From Flavobacteriaceae bacterium (GTDB lineage Bacteria; Bacteroidota; Bacteroidia; Flavobacteriales; Flavobacteriaceae), in assembly GCA_018623655.1 (NCBI GenBank), contig JAAZVG010000006.1:1-22915 (forward strand): a DNA stretch of 22,915 nt. The letters are read 5' to 3'. How positions within the stretch are numbered: the first letter of the stretch is position 1; the number at the start of each line of letters is the position of its first letter. The translations under genes were made by a program, and so were the position numbers. This document shows, piece after piece, positions 22,441-22,915 of the stretch. The notes below the pieces were generated by a model. That model was given only the letters and a program-made list of their open reading frames with translations. It made no database searches and was not told the origin of the DNA.

Positions 22441-22915
22441 CTACCTAAAATAATACCACAAGAAAAGAACGACCAGAATAATCGCGATGGTAAGATAGCG
22501 CTCAATAGGTTGCGTTTTTTGCTCTGTAGAGGCAGCTGCTCCACGCTGGTAAACTAAGCCTGCTTCTACCTCTTTGGCCGCAGCCGTATTTGAAAGACTG
22601 ACAAGAACCATTACCGCAATACTGACCACAAATAAGAAGATTGCATAGTGTAGAAAATTCATTGTAACGAGTGTATCAATCATTCCTCCTTCGGTTAACT
22701 GCAAACCACCTTCTTGGGTCATGTATTCTAGAACGAGACGAGCCATTCCTAGAAAAAATCCAGTCCATAGCGCAGCCACTGCACCTTTCGCGTTAATTTT
22801 TTTATAGAAAATACCGAGAAGAAAAGCAGCTGCAATCGGAGGGGAAACATAGGCTTGTACGCTTTGTAAGTATCTATAGATACCTCCGCCTTCTGTTAGT
22901 TTTTGCATAAATGGA
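22441..22915 (-). CDS. SSS-family sodium/solute symporter, C-terminal part (runs off the window)
   Basis: The frame is open from the window edge (Pro-Phe then MQKLTEGG) to TAG 22441-22443, giving at least 157 residues. IYRYLQSVQAYVSPPIAAAFLLGIF followed by KKINAKGAVAALWTGFFLG is the late-helix region of SglT-like sodium/sugar symporters of Bacteroidota. Two more hydrophobic segments follow (HYAIFLFVVSIAVMVLVSL and a final helix TIAIILVVLFLWYYF). The apparent ATG at 22908 is internal, not a start. Placed before pgmB and maltose phosphorylase, it may import maltose or glucose, though the substrate cannot be read from the C-terminus. Confidence 0.88.
   Translation of the reverse strand, partial: PFMQKLTEGGGIYRYLQSVQAYVSPPIAAAFLLGIFYKKINAKGAVAALWTGFFLGMARLVLEYMTQEGGLQLTEGGMIDTLVTMNFLHYAIFLFVVSIAVMVLVSLSNTAAAKEVEAGLVYQRGAAASTEQKTQPIERYLTIAIILVVLFLWYYFR

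Noticed and set aside
22441..22908. Complete 155-residue membrane protein beginning at ATG 22908
   Set aside because: The frame is open to the window edge and the residues continue an SSS symporter, so the ATG is internal.

Overview
The window looks like a chromosomal piece of a member of the Bacteroidota, most likely a marine flavobacterium of the order Flavobacteriales. Evidence: AT-rich DNA, tightly packed same-strand operons, few Shine-Dalgarno sites, promoter -7 boxes close to the Bacteroidota consensus TAnnTTTG with leaders of about 10-12 nt, mevalonate-route isoprenoid genes (usual in Flavobacteriia, not in Bacteroidales), and a maltose-phosphorylase operon next to other glycan genes. 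Arginine is written mainly as CGA in the genes sampled. There is no tRNA, rRNA, CRISPR array, insertion sequence or phage gene, and no stretch over 300 bases without a gene.

Layout. (1) 1-4726, all minus strand: a GH32 fructan/sucrose hydrolase lipoprotein, then a Rieske lipoprotein, a cytochrome b561-like membrane protein and a YceI protein with almost no gaps (a likely periplasmic redox unit), then a stand-alone PAS protein, a second YceI and the start of an aldehyde dehydrogenase. (2) 4787-12407, plus strand: an eight-gene run in which all but one junction overlaps. It holds a TIGR04282-type transferase, a purine nucleoside phosphorylase, an 18-codon ORF, an FAD/NAD(P) oxidoreductase, a NapH-like polyferredoxin, two family-2 glycosyltransferases and a GT-C mannosyltransferase-like protein. 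The first genes are those that accompany arsenosugar synthesis (arsM/arsS) in this phylum, but arsM and arsS are absent; the 18-codon ORF looks like the surviving N-terminus of the arsM-type methyltransferase. (3) 12364-16149, minus strand: diphosphomevalonate decarboxylase, GHMP (mevalonate-type) kinase, UbiA prenyltransferase and the RluB pseudouridine synthase. (4) 16214-18444, plus strand: glpK and glpF for glycerol uptake. (5) 18447-22915, minus strand: the end of an SSS transporter, beta-phosphoglucomutase, a GH65 maltose phosphorylase, a 72-residue ORF that resembles only the C-terminal beta-sandwich of a GH13 amylase, and a glycerophosphodiester phosphodiesterase lipoprotein.

How it works together: maltose would be phosphorolysed (GH65) to glucose and beta-glucose-1-phosphate, which PgmB converts to glucose-6-phosphate. 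The phosphodiesterase could supply glycerol-3-phosphate, while GlpF/GlpK take up and phosphorylate glycerol. The mevalonate genes feed isoprenoids to the UbiA enzyme and to polyprenol carriers that the region-2 glycosyltransferases may use.

The most notable signal is a pair of apparent gene ghosts at two unrelated operons: an arsM-like N-terminus at 6271-6327 and a GH13-like C-terminus at 19193-19411. Both are embedded with intact translational coupling, which suggests clean internal deletions that kept the downstream genes expressed. Both assignments rest on remembered family patterns and need a database search.
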